7,066 bases of DNA from Betaproteobacteria bacterium. GTDB lineage: Bacteria; Pseudomonadota; Gammaproteobacteria; Burkholderiales; Usitatibacteraceae. The notes under the pieces were generated by a model. It saw only the letters and a program-made list of their open reading frames with translations. It did no database searches and was not told the DNA's origin. The position numbers and the translations under genes are program-made. Shown here piece by piece: positions 6,279 to 7,066 of this stretch. The number at the start of each line of letters is the position of its first letter. Position 1 is the first letter of the stretch. The stretch spans positions 1 through 7,066 of the forward strand of contig JANYFH010000080.1 of assembly GCA_025362705.1 (NCBI GenBank). The letters are read 5' to 3'.

Positions 6279-6304
6279 GTCATTCCCGCCTGCACGGGAA
6301 TGAC
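6279..6304. repeat. REP-like intergenic repeat, unit 2, perfect hairpin
   Basis: GTCATTCCCG (6279-6288) and CGGGAATGAC (6295-6304) are perfect 10-bp inverted arms around the 6-nt loop CCTGCA. It shares GTCATTCCCGC with unit 1, 44 bp upstream. Unlike unit 1, its second arm ends in GAATGAC rather than GAATCCA, so it is fully symmetric. It could act as a transcript-stabilising or terminating structure, but no T-run follows. Confidence 0.75.
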
Positions 6305-6336
6305 GGCTTTGAGAATGCGCGTCGAGTTTAACTGCG

Positions 6337-6350
6337 TGACATGAGTGTCA
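6337..6350. repeat. Small dyad upstream of the livG-like gene
   Basis: TGACA (6337-6341) and TGTCA (6346-6350) flank TGAG. An overlapping alternative is CATGA-GTG-TCATG (6340-6352), with GCG and CGC flanks that allow a longer bulged stem. It may be an operator; the arms are short and chance is possible. Confidence 0.3.
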
Positions 6351-6356
6351 TGCGCG

Positions 6357-6383
6357 TTCAATGCTAAACTTCATTCATATAAA
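6357..6383 (+). promoter_or_regulatory. Weak promoter candidate for the livG-like gene
   Basis: TATAAA (6378-6383) resembles a -10 box. The best -35-like hexamer is TTCAAT (6357-6362) at a short 15-bp spacing. It would give a leader of about 65-70 nt that includes the GCGCAA/TTGCGC dyad. The match is poor and the call tentative. Confidence 0.22.
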
Positions 6384-6387
6384 ACCT

Positions 6388-6410
6388 GCGCAAGTTGCGC
6401 GCATTTGCGC
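6388..6410. promoter_or_regulatory. GCGCAA/TTGCGC dyad with an extra half-site upstream of the livG-like gene
   Basis: GCGCAA (6388-6393) and TTGCGC (6395-6400) are perfect 6-bp arms around a single G. A third copy of TTGCGC follows at 6405-6410, within ATTTGCGC. The 1-nt centre suits a protein-binding dyad better than an RNA hairpin, although the first and third arms could pair as a stem with an 11-nt loop. It lies 47-69 bp before the ATPase start. Confidence 0.35.
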
Positions 6411-6456
6411 CGCATAATTCCGACCACTCAATATTCTTTCAACGCTCCGCGAGACC

Positions 6457-7066
6457 ATGGTTCAAGACGTCATCCTCGAAACCCGAGATCTCACCAAAGA
6501 ATTCAAAGGATTTACGGCCGTTGATCGCGTCGCGCTTAAAGTCCGGCGCGGTTCGATTCACGCCCTGATCGGCCCCAACGGCGCAGGCAAGACGACAGTG
6601 TTTAATTTGCTCACCAAATTTTTGCCGGTGACCGCAGGCTCGATTCTATATAACGGCCACGACATCACCGCTGAAAAACCGGCGCAGGTGGCGCGGCGAG
6701 GCATGGTGCGGTCATTCCAGATTTCCGCAGTGTTCCCGCATCTGACGGTACTCGAAAATGTCCGCATCGGGCTGCAACGAAAATTAGGTACGAGCTTTCA
6801 TTTCTGGAAATCGGAATCCAGCTTGTATTCGCTCAATGCGCGTGCGCTGGAGCTACTCGACGCGGTTGACCTGACCTCGTTTGCCGACACCCAGACGGTG
6901 GAATTGCCATATGGTCGCAAACGTGCGCTGGAAATTGCGACCACGCTGGCGCTCGACCCGGAGCTGATGCTACTCGACGAACCGACACAAGGCATGGGAC
7001 ACGAAGACGTAAGCCGTGTGGTTGACCTTATCCGCAAAGTCGCCGTGAATCGTACCGTGCTCATGG
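6457..7066 (+). CDS. livG: LivG-type ABC transporter ATP-binding protein (3' partial)
   Basis: The first 203 residues of an ABC ATPase of the branched-chain amino acid/amide (HAAT) uptake family are visible; full LivG is about 250-260 residues, so roughly 50 are cut by the window. Visible motifs are Walker A GPNGAGKTT (39-47), the Q-loop SFQIS (86-90, Gln88), the LivG-type helical insert with HLTVLENVRIGLQ (95-107), the ABC signature as LPYGRKR (150-156), Walker B LMLLDEP (170-176, catalytic Glu175) and a GMGHED D-loop region (179-184). The H-switch lies beyond the end. ATG 6457 is the only reasonable start: an in-frame stop (TAA 6415-6417) lies upstream and no other start codon lies between. 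The ribosome site is weak. Partner permease, second ATPase (LivF) and binding protein are expected downstream but not seen; the substrate could be amino acids, urea or amides. Confidence 0.9.
   Translation, partial: MVQDVILETRDLTKEFKGFTAVDRVALKVRRGSIHALIGPNGAGKTTVFNLLTKFLPVTAGSILYNGHDITAEKPAQVARRGMVRSFQISAVFPHLTVLENVRIGLQRKLGTSFHFWKSESSLYSLNARALELLDAVDLTSFADTQTVELPYGRKRALEIATTLALDPELMLLDEPTQGMGHEDVSRVVDLIRKVAVNRTVLM

Larger units (their letters stand above)
6164..6456. other. Gene-free intergenic region rich in inverted repeats
   Basis: No credible gene lies in this 293-bp gap between the nhaR-like and livG-like genes; short reading frames here are translations of repeat DNA. In order it holds an 8-bp-arm inverted repeat (6182-6222), two REP-like units (6235-6261 and 6279-6304), two small dyads (6337-6350 and 6388-6400) and a weak promoter-like TATAAA (6378-6383). 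The last 50 bases before the ATPase start show only a poor ribosome site (GAG, 6451-6453). Confidence 0.6.

Noticed and set aside
6070..6303. Plus-strand frame of 77 codons overlapping the regulator end and both repeat units
   Set aside because: Most of it runs through the regulator in another frame and then through REP-like DNA; no ribosome site or recognisable protein.
6182..6304. CRISPR array or tandem repeat locus
   Set aside because: Only two units share an 11-bp core and they differ in the rest; no regular repeats with unique spacers and no cas genes.

Overview
The window most likely comes from a betaproteobacterium (Burkholderiales-like). This is inferred from protein style only: a LivG-type ATPase with the LPYGRKR/TQGMGHED wording, an NhaR-like LysR regulator, and copies of the 'GTCATTCCCGC...GGGAAT' intergenic repeat common in beta- and gammaproteobacteria. 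There is no rRNA or other marker gene to confirm it.

Layout. (1) Bases 1-4018 (+) are the 3' part of one very long gene; its 5' end lies outside the window. It encodes a secreted or surface-type mosaic protein. In order, it carries an array of BNR/Asp-box-like beta-propeller repeats, two Ig-like HYDIN/ASH ('choice-of-anchor D') domains, seven delta-60 repeats that look like a complete seven-bladed propeller, an InlB-B-like repeat domain, a linker domain and a C-terminal type I dockerin. (2) A 143-bp spacer separates it from a convergent gene. (3) Bases 4162-5166 (-) encode an SbtA-family sodium-dependent bicarbonate permease. (4) Diverging from it across about 112 bp is an NhaR-like LysR regulator, best started at GTG 5279 and ending at 6163. 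The shared intergenic region contains a perfect 16-bp palindrome, TAATAGTGAACTATTA. (5) Bases 6164-6456 hold no gene. They carry an 8-bp-arm inverted repeat, two REP-like repeat units (one a perfect 10-bp-arm hairpin), two small dyads and a weak promoter candidate. (6) From 6457 to the window end (+) runs the start of a LivG-type branched-chain amino acid/amide ABC transporter ATPase, cut by the window.

How the genes may work together. The permease and the LysR gene form a classic divergent regulator/target pair. NhaR proteins are known for responding to Na+, and SbtA is a Na+/HCO3- symporter, so a sodium- or pH-linked control of inorganic carbon uptake is a reasonable hypothesis. The dockerin protein and the ABC ATPase show no evident functional link to this pair. 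No cohesin or scaffoldin, SbtB, mobile element, CRISPR array or tRNA was seen. The parts most worth following up are the double-propeller dockerin protein and the nhaR-like/sbtA divergon with its palindrome.
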